Of a DNA stretch of 64,000 bases, positions 35,601 to 43,732 are shown piece by piece (position 1 is the first letter of the stretch; each line of letters starts with the position of its first letter). A program made the position numbers and the translations under genes. The DNA is from Arthrobacter_H sp030452125 (GTDB lineage Bacteria > Actinomycetota > Actinomycetes > Actinomycetales > Micrococcaceae): the NCBI GenBank assembly GCA_052379645.1, contig JBQSYU010000002.1. The stretch is one strand, 5' to 3'. Below the pieces are notes generated by a model. It ran no database searches, was not told the origin of the DNA, and saw nothing but the letters and a program-made list of their open reading frames with translations.

Positions 35601-35882
35601 CACCGTGATGGTGGACACCGACGGGGCCGAGGACGCGGAAACGGTTTCGACCCCGCTGACGCCCTTGACGGCCTTGGACAGCGGCAGGCTGATCTGTTCG
35701 TCGATCAGCTCGGGGCTGGACCCGACGGCGGTGGTCAGGATCGTGGTCTGGGGAATGCTGATCGGGGGGATCAGCTCCTGCTTCAGCGAACCCATCGACA
35801 CGAAGCCGGCCACGGCGATGATCAGGGTCAGGAGCGCGACGACAGCCCGGTTGGCCAGACTGAGGCGGGCGAGATGGTGCAC
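32604..35882 (-). CDS. RND-family efflux transporter (AcrB/MdtB-like)
   Basis: Proton-driven export pump of 1092 residues. It has the RND duplication: one N-terminal helix, a large extracytoplasmic loop, helices 2-7, a second loop and helices 8-12. Helix 4 carries V-V-D-D-S-I-V-V-I-E-N. GTG 35882 is used because it has AAGGA 7 nt upstream and starts the membrane-adjacent sequence directly; the ATG 20 codons earlier adds unrelated residues. The first loop contains a Gly/Ala/Pro/Gln-rich insert coded by a 15-bp minisatellite. A hydrophobe-amphiphile-type RND in a Gram-positive without a TolC partner is known for actinobacteria. It is divergent from a MarR gene, its likely regulator. Confidence 0.93.
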   Translation of the reverse strand: MHHLARLSLANRAVVALLTLIIAVAGFVSMGSLKQELIPPISIPQTTILTTAVGSSPELIDEQISLPLSKAVKGVSGVETVSASSAPSVSTITVSTEYGLDQDKVESSLREAIDSVSSKLPEGADPEILAGSTSDIPVVMLTASSDASAEDLSHSLEKAVLPEIQGIEGVRDVQLSGETKQRITIDPDAKKLAAAGLGQQAISSALKANGTTLPAGTIVEDDQSVSVQAGNAIESLDALKSLPLLPSAPAAGADGQGAPGQEGPGQDAPGQGAPGQDSEAPEGQAPAAPAAPASGPVKTIGDVASVKVTNEKQTSITRTNGEPSLSVQVTALPDADIVSISHAVNDKLDGFKDALGAGAAITPIFDQAPFIEQSINHLAIEGLLGLAFAVIVILVFLLSVRSTLVTAISIPISVLVTFIGLNVGGYSLNMLTLGALTIAIGRVVDDSIVVIENIKRHLGYGEEKRHAILTAVKEVAGAITASTLTTIMVFLPIALVGDVVGELFRPFALTVAIAMLSSLFVALTIVPILAYWFMHQPQQDVDPAEVRAASEVKERKSRLQRAYLPILRGTQRHPVWTLVGAVMILVLTAGILPLLKVDFLGSTGQNSLQVTQEFETGADLKTISSQAEATEKALLDSDGVESVLLTAGVGGEGLAAMLGGGADSTSYTVNTDPDGDQSAISEGIRKRLDALPDGEDISVGEAAAYGSSTVDVIVKAHDDKKALTKASDQVLSALKDTAHTTDIASDLAADQPTIEVVVDRAKAAKSGLTEMQVSGIVASAANPQAVDSIRLDGKDLSVYVDSGTSVSTLKELKDSPVPSATGMKKLSQLADIKSTSVPASVSRQGGQLVATVSLTPEDGELGAVTSSVTDAVDDIDLPAGASVEIGGVSAQQTDSFKQLGLAMLVAIAIVYLLMVAEFRSLLQPLILLVSIPFAATGAILLMLASGKPLGVASMIGLLMLIGIVVTNAIVLIDLVNQYRRQGQSVRDAVINGARQRLRPILMTALATIFALTPMALGVTGSSGFISQDLAIVVIGGLVSSTALTLILVPVLYQLVEGRLEKRGQRKAAKAKPHGVHAAPVEPDLPPNTATHP
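35055..35129 (+). repeat. Five imperfect 15-bp tandem repeats inside the RND gene
   Basis: Units begin CTG at 35055, 35070, 35085, 35100 and 35115. The first two differ by a single base and the others are diverged. Each encodes a G-x-P-G-Q-like pentapeptide on the - strand, so copy-number change would keep the frame. The repeat falls in the first extracytoplasmic loop of the pump. Confidence 0.85.
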
Positions 35883-35941
35883 GAGTGAATCCTTCGGCAG
35901 GCAGGGGGACGGGCAGCCGGTAAGCTGTGACCGAATAAGCA

Positions 35942-35956
35942 TAGCTTGTGGCTAAG
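35942..35956 (+). promoter_or_regulatory. Candidate MarR operator between the RND and MarR genes
   Basis: TAGC and GCTA arms around a 5-bp centre lie in the 79-bp divergent intergenic region. The sequence TAAGCAT occurs close by twice (within 35937-35959). MarR proteins bind short palindromes of this kind. The arms are short, so confidence is low. Confidence 0.35.
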
Positions 35957-35961
35957 CATCA

Positions 35962-36465
35962 ATGGGTATGGATGCTGCGGTCCAGGACGGAACGAGGGGC
36001 ATGGACGAGCGGGAAGCACTGATGGGACGCATCGAGGCGCTGGAATCGAATGCCGACAGGATGAGTCGGGATGCCTCCCTGGAGGCGCTGCTCTCCCTGC
36101 CCCTGACCGTTCAGCAGCTCAAGGCCCTGGCCGTGGTGATCACCGCCAACGGGGATGCCACATCCCAGCGGATGTCCGAGATCCTCCACGTGTCCCTGGC
36201 CACGGTATCGGGGATCGTGGACCGGCTGGTCGGCCACGGGGTCGTGGAACGGATCCGCGATGAACGCGACGGCCGTTCACGCCGGCTGGTGGCCACCGAT
36301 AGTGGCCGGCAGATGCTCCACTCGGTGATCATCGACGCCGACAGGTATCGCAAGGCCGCGATGGCCCGGTTGGCGGTCCCCGATCTGCGGGCCCTGGTCC
36401 AGGGGCTCGAGGCACTGGCCGCCGTCGCCCTGGTCGACGAGGGGACCGCGCCGGGATCCGTCTAG
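35962..36465 (+). CDS. MarR-family transcriptional regulator
   Basis: Winged-helix regulator of 167 residues. The DNA-binding core is T-S-Q-R-M-S-E-I-L-H-V-S-L-A-T-V-S-G-I-V-D-R-L, followed by the wing R-D-E-R-D-G-R-S-R-R-L. Flanking helices form the dimer. ATG 35962 is given; ATG 35968 is also possible and lies 8 nt after AAGCAT, a possible leaderless arrangement. It is divergent from the RND pump and probably represses it until a drug-like ligand binds. The stop overlaps the hutD stop on the other strand by 4 bases. Confidence 0.9.
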   Translation: MGMDAAVQDGTRGMDEREALMGRIEALESNADRMSRDASLEALLSLPLTVQQLKALAVVITANGDATSQRMSEILHVSLATVSGIVDRLVGHGVVERIRDERDGRSRRLVATDSGRQMLHSVIIDADRYRKAAMARLAVPDLRALVQGLEALAAVALVDEGTAPGSV

Positions 36466-37064
36466 CGGCGGTCGTGGGAGACGACGGCGAGGAAACCCCG
36501 CCCGGAGATCTCCGGGGGCGCCGCATCGTTGCCGATGACGGTGTCGAGCCGTTCAAGTCCGAGGGGTTCCTCCCCCGGACCGCCCGACACCACCGCGTTG
36601 CCGTGGAGGAACACCGCGTGCTGGTCGTCGAAGACCGGGTGCGGGCGCTTCTTCGACAGTTCGAGGATGACCACGTGGCCCCGGTGGCCGGGCCCGGTGA
36701 TCAGGTTCAGATCCCTGATCGGGCCCTCCGGCAGGGTGGCCCCGGTGTCCGCCCCGCCCTCGAAACGGAACGGCCGGTACTTCTGCAACCCGTGGTCGAC
36801 GCCGTCGATGGTGAGCAGCATGAATTCCCCCTCGATGACCGTCAGGATCCTTTCGCACTCCGGGAACGCGGAGAAGGTGCCTGCGCGGGAGACCTCGGCG
36901 ACGCTGAGACGCCAATTCCAGTCGGTACCGGGGGCCGGGGCCCCGGTACCGGATCCCGGCGGCTGTGAACGGGCGATCTCCACGGTGGAGCCACCCCCGT
37001 TGCGCCAGCGTTCGGCGCACAGGGAGGCGAAACGGATCAGGTGGGCCGGGGTGGGGGTGCTCAT
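36462..37064 (-). CDS. hutD: HutD-family protein
   Basis: Cupin-like protein of 200 residues found in histidine-utilisation operons. Family marks include W-R-N-G-G-G-S-T near residue 20, the S-V-A-E-V-S-R-A-G-x-F-S segment, and F-E-G. HutD is thought to bind a pathway compound and tune hut expression rather than catalyse a step; this is known only from Pseudomonas. It follows hutH on the same strand after 30 bp and is probably co-transcribed. Confidence 0.85.
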   Translation of the reverse strand: MSTPTPAHLIRFASLCAERWRNGGGSTVEIARSQPPGSGTGAPAPGTDWNWRLSVAEVSRAGTFSAFPECERILTVIEGEFMLLTIDGVDHGLQKYRPFRFEGGADTGATLPEGPIRDLNLITGPGHRGHVVILELSKKRPHPVFDDQHAVFLHGNAVVSGGPGEEPLGLERLDTVIGNDAAPPEISGRGFLAVVSHDRR

Positions 37065-37094
37065 GCGCAGGTCCTGACGTCGGGGGTGTGGCGA

Positions 37095-38657
37095 CTACTG
37101 TAGTGCCGACTCCGCGGCACCGTTGGCTGCTGCCAGCACCGTACCGTCGGCGACCAGGGTGTGGACCGCCTCGATTTCGGGGGCGAGGTAGCGGTCGGTG
37201 CCCGGGCCTTCAACCACCTGGCGGATCGCCGTGCGCACGGCGTCGACGACCGGGGAGGACTTCGAGGTCGCCAGACCGCCGTCGCGCATGTCCAGGGCGC
37301 GGGCGCTGGTGAGCAGCTCCACGGCCAGCACCCGCTGCAGGCCGTCGATCGAACGGCGCAGCTTCAACCCGGCGGACCACCCCATCGAGACGTGGTCCTC
37401 CTGCATGGCCGAACTCGGGATCGAGTCCACGGAGGCGGGGACGGCCAGGCGCTTGAGTTCGGAGACGATTCCGGCCTGGGTGTATTGGGCGATCATGTGC
37501 CCGGAGTCCACCCCGGGATCATCGGCGAGGAAGGCGTTGAGCCCGTGGCTGCGGGCCTTGTCCAGGAACCGGTCGGTGCGTCGCTCGGCGATGGAGGCCA
37601 GATCGGCCACGGCGATGGCGAGGAAATCCAGGACGTAGCCGACCGGGGCGCCGTGGAAGTTGCCGTTGGATTCGACCCGTCCGTCGGTGGTGACCACCGG
37701 GTTGTCGATGGCCGAGGCCAATTCCAGTTCGGCCACGGATTCGGCGTGGGCCAGGGTGGCGCGCACGGCGCCATGGACCTGGGGGGCGCAGCGCAGCGAG
37801 TAGGCGTCCTGCACGCGGGTGAAGGCGTGCGAGCCTTCCTTCTGTTCGGCAATCAGTGTTGAACCGGACAGTACGGCGCGCATGTTCGCGGCCGAGGTGA
37901 TCTGCCCCGGATGCGGGCGCAGGGCGTGCAGATCGGCGGCGAAGACATCGTCGGTGCCCAGCAGACCCTCGATGCTCATGGCCGCGGACAGGTCGGCGGT
38001 GGCGACCAGGCGGTGCAGGTCCTCGGCGGCCATCAGCAGCATCCCCAACATGCCGTCGGTGCCGTTGATCAGTGCCAGGCCTTCCTTTTCGGCCAGTACG
38101 ATCGGTTCGAGGCCGGCGGCGGCCAGGGCCTCGGAGGCCTCGACGCGTTCCCCGGCGGCGTTGTGGACCTTGCCCTCGCCCATGACGGCCAGCGCGCAGT
38201 GCGACAGTGGCGCCAGATCCCCGGAACAACCCAACGAACCGTATTCCCCCACGACCGGGGTGATTCCGGCATTGAGCACTGCGGCGTAGGCGCGGGCGAC
38301 CTCGGGGCGGACCCCGGTCCGCCCGGTGGTCATGGTGTGCAGGCGGTTGAGCATCAGTCCCCGCACGATCTCCCGGTCGACTTCGGCGCCGGAGGAGGCG
38401 GCATGGGAGCGGATGAGTGAACGCTGCAGCTGGGCCCGGAGCTCGACCGGGATCTGCTTGGTGGCCAGGGCGCCGAAGCCGGTGGAGACCCCGTAATGCG
38501 GCCGGGTGTCGGTGACCAGCCCGTCGATGACCCGACGGGATTCGGCCATGGCGGACAGCGATTCCCCGGAGATCTCGACCCGTGCCTCATGACGGGCGAC
38601 CTGCACGACGTCGTGGGCGGCCAGTGGCGCTGGGCTCAGGGTGATGGTCTCTGCCAT
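37095..38657 (-). CDS. hutH: Histidine ammonia-lyase
   Basis: First enzyme of histidine breakdown: L-histidine to urocanate and ammonia. 520 residues. The MIO cofactor forms autocatalytically from an X-S-G triplet, here C144-S145-G146 in G-S-L-G-C-S-G-D-L-A-P-L-S-H. Most families have A-S-G; Cys at the first position is known in actinobacterial enzymes. ATG 38657 is chosen because it follows GAGAGGAA and the homologous N-terminus begins there; a frame extension to 38714 has no ribosome-binding site. It is transcribed divergently from the hut regulator across a palindrome. Confidence 0.97.
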   Translation of the reverse strand: MAETITLSPAPLAAHDVVQVARHEARVEISGESLSAMAESRRVIDGLVTDTRPHYGVSTGFGALATKQIPVELRAQLQRSLIRSHAASSGAEVDREIVRGLMLNRLHTMTTGRTGVRPEVARAYAAVLNAGITPVVGEYGSLGCSGDLAPLSHCALAVMGEGKVHNAAGERVEASEALAAAGLEPIVLAEKEGLALINGTDGMLGMLLMAAEDLHRLVATADLSAAMSIEGLLGTDDVFAADLHALRPHPGQITSAANMRAVLSGSTLIAEQKEGSHAFTRVQDAYSLRCAPQVHGAVRATLAHAESVAELELASAIDNPVVTTDGRVESNGNFHGAPVGYVLDFLAIAVADLASIAERRTDRFLDKARSHGLNAFLADDPGVDSGHMIAQYTQAGIVSELKRLAVPASVDSIPSSAMQEDHVSMGWSAGLKLRRSIDGLQRVLAVELLTSARALDMRDGGLATSKSSPVVDAVRTAIRQVVEGPGTDRYLAPEIEAVHTLVADGTVLAAANGAAESALQ

Positions 38658-38716
38658 GGGGTGTTCCTCTCGTTGGGTGCCTCCCGGATAGAAGGGCTTG
38701 CCAAGTAGTGGCATTC

Positions 38717-38737
38717 ACGTTTCAATAAGTGAAACGT
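38717..38737. promoter_or_regulatory. Palindromic operator between hutH and the IclR gene
   Basis: Perfect 8-bp inverted arms ACGTTTCA and TGAAACGT around a 5-bp centre; with one mismatch the arms extend to 38713-38741. It lies 59 bp upstream of the hutH start and 67 bp upstream of the regulator start, well placed to control both directions. The TTTCA/TGAAA core matches the general form of IclR-family sites. Confidence 0.7.
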
Positions 38738-38804
38738 AAATTTTGTCTGGTGGCAAGACAGTGAACCGTCTGATCCACCCGGAGGCAACGAACCAGGAGG
38801 AGAC

Positions 38805-39521
38805 ATGGCCGAACCGTCCACCCGCACGGTGGAGCGGGCACTGCACCTGCTCGGTTCCGTCTGCGACGCGGGGCATCTCAGCCTCGCCGAGGCGGCCCGA
38901 CAGACCGGGCTCTCCGCCTCCACCGCCCTGCGCTTATTGCGCACGCTGGAATCCAGCGGATTCGTCCGCCGCGAACCGGAAGCCGGCTACCGGCCGGGAA
39001 TGCGGATCGTCCAGCTCGGTGCCCAGGCGCTGAGCCACGAATCCCTGGTCTCGCTGGCGATGGAATCCCTCCGTCATCTGGTGGCGGCCACCGGGGAGTC
39101 CGCCTATCTCAGCGTCCCCTCGGTCGGCGGAACGGCGGCGCGGCACAGCATCTACATCGCGGTGGAGGAGGGGACGCATTCGGTGCGCCACACCTCCTGG
39201 GTCGGCCGGAGCGTCCCGCTCGACAACAGTGCCGTCGGGGCCGTCCTGCGGGGCAGGACCCCAGCGGCCGGGTACGTGGTCGTGGACCGCGGCGTCGAAA
39301 AGGACGTCACGGCGATCGCCGCCCCCATCACCGTGGGCCGCGGGGACGAAACCCGGGTGATCGCTGCCCTGTCGGTGATTGCGCCGTCGTACCGGATGGA
39401 CCCCGAACTGGTCACCCGGATCGGCCGCCAGGTCGCCGCCGAAGCCCACAGCATCCTCACCACCCACCAACTCGACACCGAAGCCGGCGACGACGCCGAC
39501 AGCAAGGAGCAGACGGCATGA
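38805..39521 (+). CDS. IclR-family regulator of histidine utilisation
   Basis: A 238-residue regulator. The N-terminal winged helix has L-S-L-A-E-A-A-R-Q-T-G-L-S-A-S-T-A-L-R-L-L, then the IclR effector domain (~75-225) with S-V-P-L-D-N-S-A-V-G near the ligand pocket. ATG 38805 has AGGAGGAG upstream. It is the first gene of the + strand hut operon and overlaps hutU by 4 bases, so it is co-expressed with the enzymes. The effector is probably histidine or urocanate (inferred). Confidence 0.9.
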   Translation: MAEPSTRTVERALHLLGSVCDAGHLSLAEAARQTGLSASTALRLLRTLESSGFVRREPEAGYRPGMRIVQLGAQALSHESLVSLAMESLRHLVAATGESAYLSVPSVGGTAARHSIYIAVEEGTHSVRHTSWVGRSVPLDNSAVGAVLRGRTPAAGYVVVDRGVEKDVTAIAAPITVGRGDETRVIAALSVIAPSYRMDPELVTRIGRQVAAEAHSILTTHQLDTEAGDDADSKEQTA

Positions 39522-41212
39522 GCCAGTCCTTCACCCAGCACGACCCCGCCCGCACCATCCGTGCCGCCCGCGGGACCGGGCTGACCGCCAAGTCCTGGCA
39601 GACCGAGGCGCCGCTGCGCATGCTGATGAACAACCTGGATCCCGAGGTCGCCGAACGCCCCGAGGACCTGGTCGTCTATGGCGGCACGGGACGGGCCGCC
39701 CGGTCCTGGGAGGCCTACGACGCCATCACCCGCACGCTGGAGACCCTGGAGGACAACGAGACCCTGCTGGTCCAGTCCGGCAAACCCGTCGGGGTGTTCA
39801 CCACCAATAAATGGGCCCCGCGCGTGCTGATCGCCAACTCCAACCTGGTCGGGGACTGGGCCACCTGGCCCGAATTCCGCAAGCTGGAGGCCGAAGGCCT
39901 GATGATGTACGGGCAGATGACCGCCGGCTCCTGGATCTACATCGGGACCCAGGGGATCCTGCAGGGCACCTACGAGACCTTCGGGGCCATCGCCCGCAAG
40001 CTCACCGGGGACCAGGACGGTACCTTGGCCGGCACGCTGACCCTCACCGGTGGCTGCGGCGGCATGGGCGGGGCCCAACCGCTGGCCGTGACGCTCAACG
40101 GCGGGGTCTGCCTGATCGTGGATGTCTCCGAGGAGAGGCTGCGCCGCCGCGAAGGCAAACGCTACCTCGACGAGGTGGAGACCGACCTGGACACCGCCCT
40201 GGCCAAGGTCCTGGCCGCCCAGGCCGAGCAGCGTGCGCTTTCCGTCGGTTACGTCGGCAACGCCGCCGAGGTCTTCCCCGAGCTGCTGCGCCGACACCGG
40301 GCGGGGGAGCTGAGCATCGACATCGTCACCGACCAGACCTCCGCCCACGATCCGCTGTCCTACCTGCCGGTGGAATACACCCTGGAACAGTGGGACGCCG
40401 AGGCGCAGGCCGATCCGATCGGCTTCACCAAGAAGGCCCAGGAATCCATGGCCGTCCACGTCGAGGCGATGGTCGGATTCCAGGACGCCGGAGCCGAGGT
40501 CTTCGACTACGGCAACTCCATCCGCGACGAGGCCCGCCAGGGCGGCTTCGCCCGGGCCTTCGCCTTCCCCGGTTTCGTCCCGGCCTACATCCGTCCGCTC
40601 TTCTGCGAGGGGCTGGGCCCCTTCCGCTGGGTCGCGCTCTCGGGGGACCCGGAGGACATCCGCGTCACCGATCAGGCGCTGAAGGAACTCTTCCCGGACA
40701 ACGCCCACCTGCACCGTTGGCTCGACGCCGCCGCCGAGCACGTGGAGTTCGAGGGCCTGCCCGCCCGCATCTGCTGGCTCGGCTACGGCGACCGGGCCAA
40801 GGCAGGGCTCCTGTTCAACCAGCTGGTCGCCGACGGCAAGGTCTCCGCCCCCATCGTCATCGGCCGTGACCATCTCGACGCCGGGTCGGTGGCCAGCCCC
40901 TACCGCGAAACCGAAGCCATGGCCGACGGCTCCGACGCCATCGCCGACTGGCCGCTGCTCAACGCCCTGACCGCCGCCTCCTCGGGGGCCACCTGGGTGT
41001 CCATCCACCATGGGGGAGGGGTGGGCATCGGCCGCTCGATCCACGCCGGGCAGGTCTCCGTCGCCGACGGCACCGAGCTGGCCGCCGCCAAACTCGAGGC
41101 CCTGCTGACCAACGACCCGGGCATGGGCGTCATCCGCCACGTCGACGCCGGCTACGACCGCGCCTCCGAAGTCGCTGCCGAACGCGGCGTGCGCATCCCG
41201 ATGGCGGAATAG
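39518..41212 (+). CDS. hutU: Urocanate hydratase
   Basis: Converts urocanate to 4-imidazolone-5-propionate using tightly bound NAD+ as an electrophile. 564 residues, standard length. Marks include G-C-G-G-M-G-G-A-Q-P for NAD binding, Y-G-N-S-I-R-D-E-A and the active-site region R-I-C419-W-L-G-Y-G-D-R. The gene lies between the regulator (4-base overlap) and the M20 hydrolase gene (1-bp gap). Confidence 0.98.
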   Translation: MSQSFTQHDPARTIRAARGTGLTAKSWQTEAPLRMLMNNLDPEVAERPEDLVVYGGTGRAARSWEAYDAITRTLETLEDNETLLVQSGKPVGVFTTNKWAPRVLIANSNLVGDWATWPEFRKLEAEGLMMYGQMTAGSWIYIGTQGILQGTYETFGAIARKLTGDQDGTLAGTLTLTGGCGGMGGAQPLAVTLNGGVCLIVDVSEERLRRREGKRYLDEVETDLDTALAKVLAAQAEQRALSVGYVGNAAEVFPELLRRHRAGELSIDIVTDQTSAHDPLSYLPVEYTLEQWDAEAQADPIGFTKKAQESMAVHVEAMVGFQDAGAEVFDYGNSIRDEARQGGFARAFAFPGFVPAYIRPLFCEGLGPFRWVALSGDPEDIRVTDQALKELFPDNAHLHRWLDAAAEHVEFEGLPARICWLGYGDRAKAGLLFNQLVADGKVSAPIVIGRDHLDAGSVASPYRETEAMADGSDAIADWPLLNALTAASSGATWVSIHHGGGVGIGRSIHAGQVSVADGTELAAAKLEALLTNDPGMGVIRHVDAGYDRASEVAAERGVRIPMAE

Positions 41213-41213
41213 C

Positions 41214-42491
41214 ATGAACGAGATCAGCACCGTCAATTCACTGATGGCGGCCATCGCGGACACCGGACGCGATCGGCGCCGCGGCGGCTACACCCGCCCC
41301 GTCTACTCCACCCCCGAGCTGGAACTGCGTGAATGGTTCACCACCGAGGCCACCCGCCGTGGTCTCGCCGTCGAACGCGATCCCAACGGCATCATCTGGG
41401 CCTGGTGGGATCTGCCCGGCGCCGCATCCACCGAGGGGCGCCGCGGGGCCCTGGTCACCGGTTCGCATCTGGACTCGGTCCCCGGCGGCGGGGCCTTCGA
41501 CGGCCCGCTCGGGGTCGCCTCGGCGCTGGCCGCCCATGACGTGTTGGCCGCCCGTGAAGCCGCGGGGGACCTGCAGCGCCACCGGGCCATGGCCATCGCC
41601 GTGTTCCCCGAGGAGGAGGGCTCCGCGTTCGGGGTCGCCTGCCTGGGGTCGCGGCTGCTCACCGGGGCGATCGAGCCGACGCGGGCGCTGAACCTGCGCG
41701 ACGGATCCGGCACCACCTTCGCCGAGGCCTCGAAGGCCCAGGGGCTGGACCCCGCGGCCATGGGACGCGATGAGGCGGCACTGGCCCGGATCGGCGACTT
41801 CGTCGAATTGCACGTCGAGCAGGGGCTGGGGCTCAATGGTGAGGACCATGTCGATGCGGCCGGCCGCGGACCCGCGGTGGCCGTGGCCTCCTCGATCCTC
41901 GGACACGGCCGCTGGCGGTTCTCCGTGTCCGGGCAGGGAAACCATGCGGGAACCACCTTGATGACCGACCGGGCCGATCCGATGGTCGCTGCCGCCCAGA
42001 TGGTGTTGGCCGTCCGGAAGACCGCAGCAGGCCAGACCGGGGCGCGGGCCACCGTCGGACGATTGGAACCACTCCCCGGCGGGACCAACGTCATCGCCTC
42101 CCGGATCGATTTCTGGATGGATGTGCGCCACCCCGACGATGCGGTCACCGCCATGCTGGTGGAGCGGATCCACGGCCAGGCACAGAAGATCGCCGCCTTC
42201 GAAGGCTGTTCGGTGACCATGACCGAGGAATCCTATTCGGGCACCGTGCATTTCGATGCCACCCTCACCCGGACCCTGCAGAACTCGGTGCGCCGCACCA
42301 CTGCTGCGGCCCCCGCCCTGTCCACCGGTGCCGGGCACGACGCCGGGGTGCTGGCTGCCGAGGTCCCCACCGGGATGCTCTTCGTGCGCAACCCCTCGGG
42401 CATCAGCCATTCGCCCGAGGAGCACGTCGAGGACGAGGACGCCACCGCCGGCACCGTGGCCCTGGCCGACGCGCTGGAGGACCTGCTGTGA
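41214..42491 (+). CDS. M20-family amidohydrolase (allantoate amidohydrolase-like) in the hut operon
   Basis: Binuclear-metal amidase of 425 residues, in the hydantoinase/carbamoylase subgroup. Metal ligands and base are visible: H85-L-D87, D96 in F-D-G-P-L-G, E133-E134-E135, H200 in E-L-H-V-E-Q-G and H375 in G-A-G-H-D. The family hydrolyses N-carbamoyl, N-formyl-like or ureido groups. In this operon HutF makes N-formylglutamate, yet no classical HutG deformylase is present. The likely job is therefore N-formylglutamate to glutamate plus formate. That role is inference; allantoate or another ureido acid cannot be excluded. Confidence 0.85.
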   Translation: MNEISTVNSLMAAIADTGRDRRRGGYTRPVYSTPELELREWFTTEATRRGLAVERDPNGIIWAWWDLPGAASTEGRRGALVTGSHLDSVPGGGAFDGPLGVASALAAHDVLAAREAAGDLQRHRAMAIAVFPEEEGSAFGVACLGSRLLTGAIEPTRALNLRDGSGTTFAEASKAQGLDPAAMGRDEAALARIGDFVELHVEQGLGLNGEDHVDAAGRGPAVAVASSILGHGRWRFSVSGQGNHAGTTLMTDRADPMVAAAQMVLAVRKTAAGQTGARATVGRLEPLPGGTNVIASRIDFWMDVRHPDDAVTAMLVERIHGQAQKIAAFEGCSVTMTEESYSGTVHFDATLTRTLQNSVRRTTAAAPALSTGAGHDAGVLAAEVPTGMLFVRNPSGISHSPEEHVEDEDATAGTVALADALEDLL

Positions 42492-43732
42492 GCGGGGCCG
42501 CGGAAGACCTCGTGAAGGTGCCGGGCCCGGTGAACGCGCATTCGCATGCCTTCCACCGGATCCTGCGCGGGCGCACCCATGAGGGGGCGACCGGTGGGGC
42601 CGGGGACTTCTGGACCTGGCGCGAACGGATGTATGCCGCCGCCGACCAGCTGGATCCGGCCGGCTACGAACAGCTGGCCACCGCGGTGTTCGCCGAGATG
42701 GTGGTCAGCGGGTTCACCGCCGTCGGCGAATTCCATTACCTGCACCATGGCCCCGATGGCACCCCCTATCCCGACCATGACATGGAACGCGCTCTGGCCC
42801 GGGCCGCCCGGGCCGCGGGAATCCGACTGGTCCTGCTGGACACCTGCTATTTGTCCGGCGGACTCGATGCCGAGGGGGCCCCGGTGGAGCTCAATGCCAC
42901 CCAACGACGCTTCTCCGACGGAGACGCCGCCGGGTGGGTGGGCCGCCATGCCGCCTTGCGGGCGGCCCTGGCCTCCGAGGAACCCGCCACCGGGGCCGAC
43001 GGGGCGGGCCTGGTGACTCTGGGCGCGGCCCTCCACTCGGTACGGGCCGTCCCTCTCCAGGCCCTGCCGGTCATCGCGGCGGCCCTGGAACCGGGCGAGC
43101 CGCTGCATGTGCACCTCTCCGAGCAGCCCGCGGAGAACCAGGGGTGCCTGGCCGCCCACGGGGTGAGCCCCACCGCCCTGTTGGCCGGGCAGGGGCTGTT
43201 GGGTCCACGCCTGTCGGCGGTCCATGCCACCCACCTCACCGAGGCCGATATCGCCGCCCTGGGGGCCGCCGGCTGCTCGATCGTGATGTGCCCGACGACG
43301 GAGGCCGATCTGGCCGATGGCATCGGCCCGGCGCGGGCCCTGGTCGACGCCGGGGCGAACCTCGCCCTGGGCACCGACCAGCATGCGGTCATCGACCCGT
43401 ATCTGGAGATGCGGGCCCTGGAATACGGTGAACGCCTCCGCAGCGGGATCCGCGGCCGCTTCGCCCCGGCGGAGCTGTCGGCGGCTTCGCGGGCCGGGGG
43501 GCTGCGCAGCCTGTCCCTGCCCGGCAACGACGACCACCTCCTGGTTGACGCCGGTAGTCTGCGCACCGCCGGTAGCCGGGTGGCCCAGCTGCCCTTGACG
43601 GCCACCGCCGCCGACGTCCACGCTGTGGTCATCAATGGCGTCGAGGTCGCCCGGGAGGGAATCCACACCCGGCTCGGCGATCCTGCCGCCTTGTTGAGGA
43701 CCTTCATCTACGAGCATCGGGAGTTCGCATGA
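42488..43732 (+). CDS. hutF: Formimidoylglutamate deiminase
   Basis: Amidohydrolase-superfamily enzyme (414 residues) that converts N-formimidoyl-L-glutamate to N-formyl-L-glutamate and ammonia. Zinc ligands H18 and H20 occur in N-A-H-S-H-A-F-H-R, and the downstream H-L-S-E-Q and L-G-T-D-Q motifs complete the site. The GTG start overlaps the previous stop by 4 bases. Its presence marks the two-step route through formylglutamate rather than direct formamide release. Confidence 0.93.
   Translation: MSGAAEDLVKVPGPVNAHSHAFHRILRGRTHEGATGGAGDFWTWRERMYAAADQLDPAGYEQLATAVFAEMVVSGFTAVGEFHYLHHGPDGTPYPDHDMERALARAARAAGIRLVLLDTCYLSGGLDAEGAPVELNATQRRFSDGDAAGWVGRHAALRAALASEEPATGADGAGLVTLGAALHSVRAVPLQALPVIAAALEPGEPLHVHLSEQPAENQGCLAAHGVSPTALLAGQGLLGPRLSAVHATHLTEADIAALGAAGCSIVMCPTTEADLADGIGPARALVDAGANLALGTDQHAVIDPYLEMRALEYGERLRSGIRGRFAPAELSAASRAGGLRSLSLPGNDDHLLVDAGSLRTAGSRVAQLPLTATAADVHAVVINGVEVAREGIHTRLGDPAALLRTFIYEHREFA

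Noticed and set aside
39152..41263. 703-codon - strand frame opposite hutU
   Set aside because: Antisense shadow rich in Gly/Val/His; hutU covers the region on the + strand.
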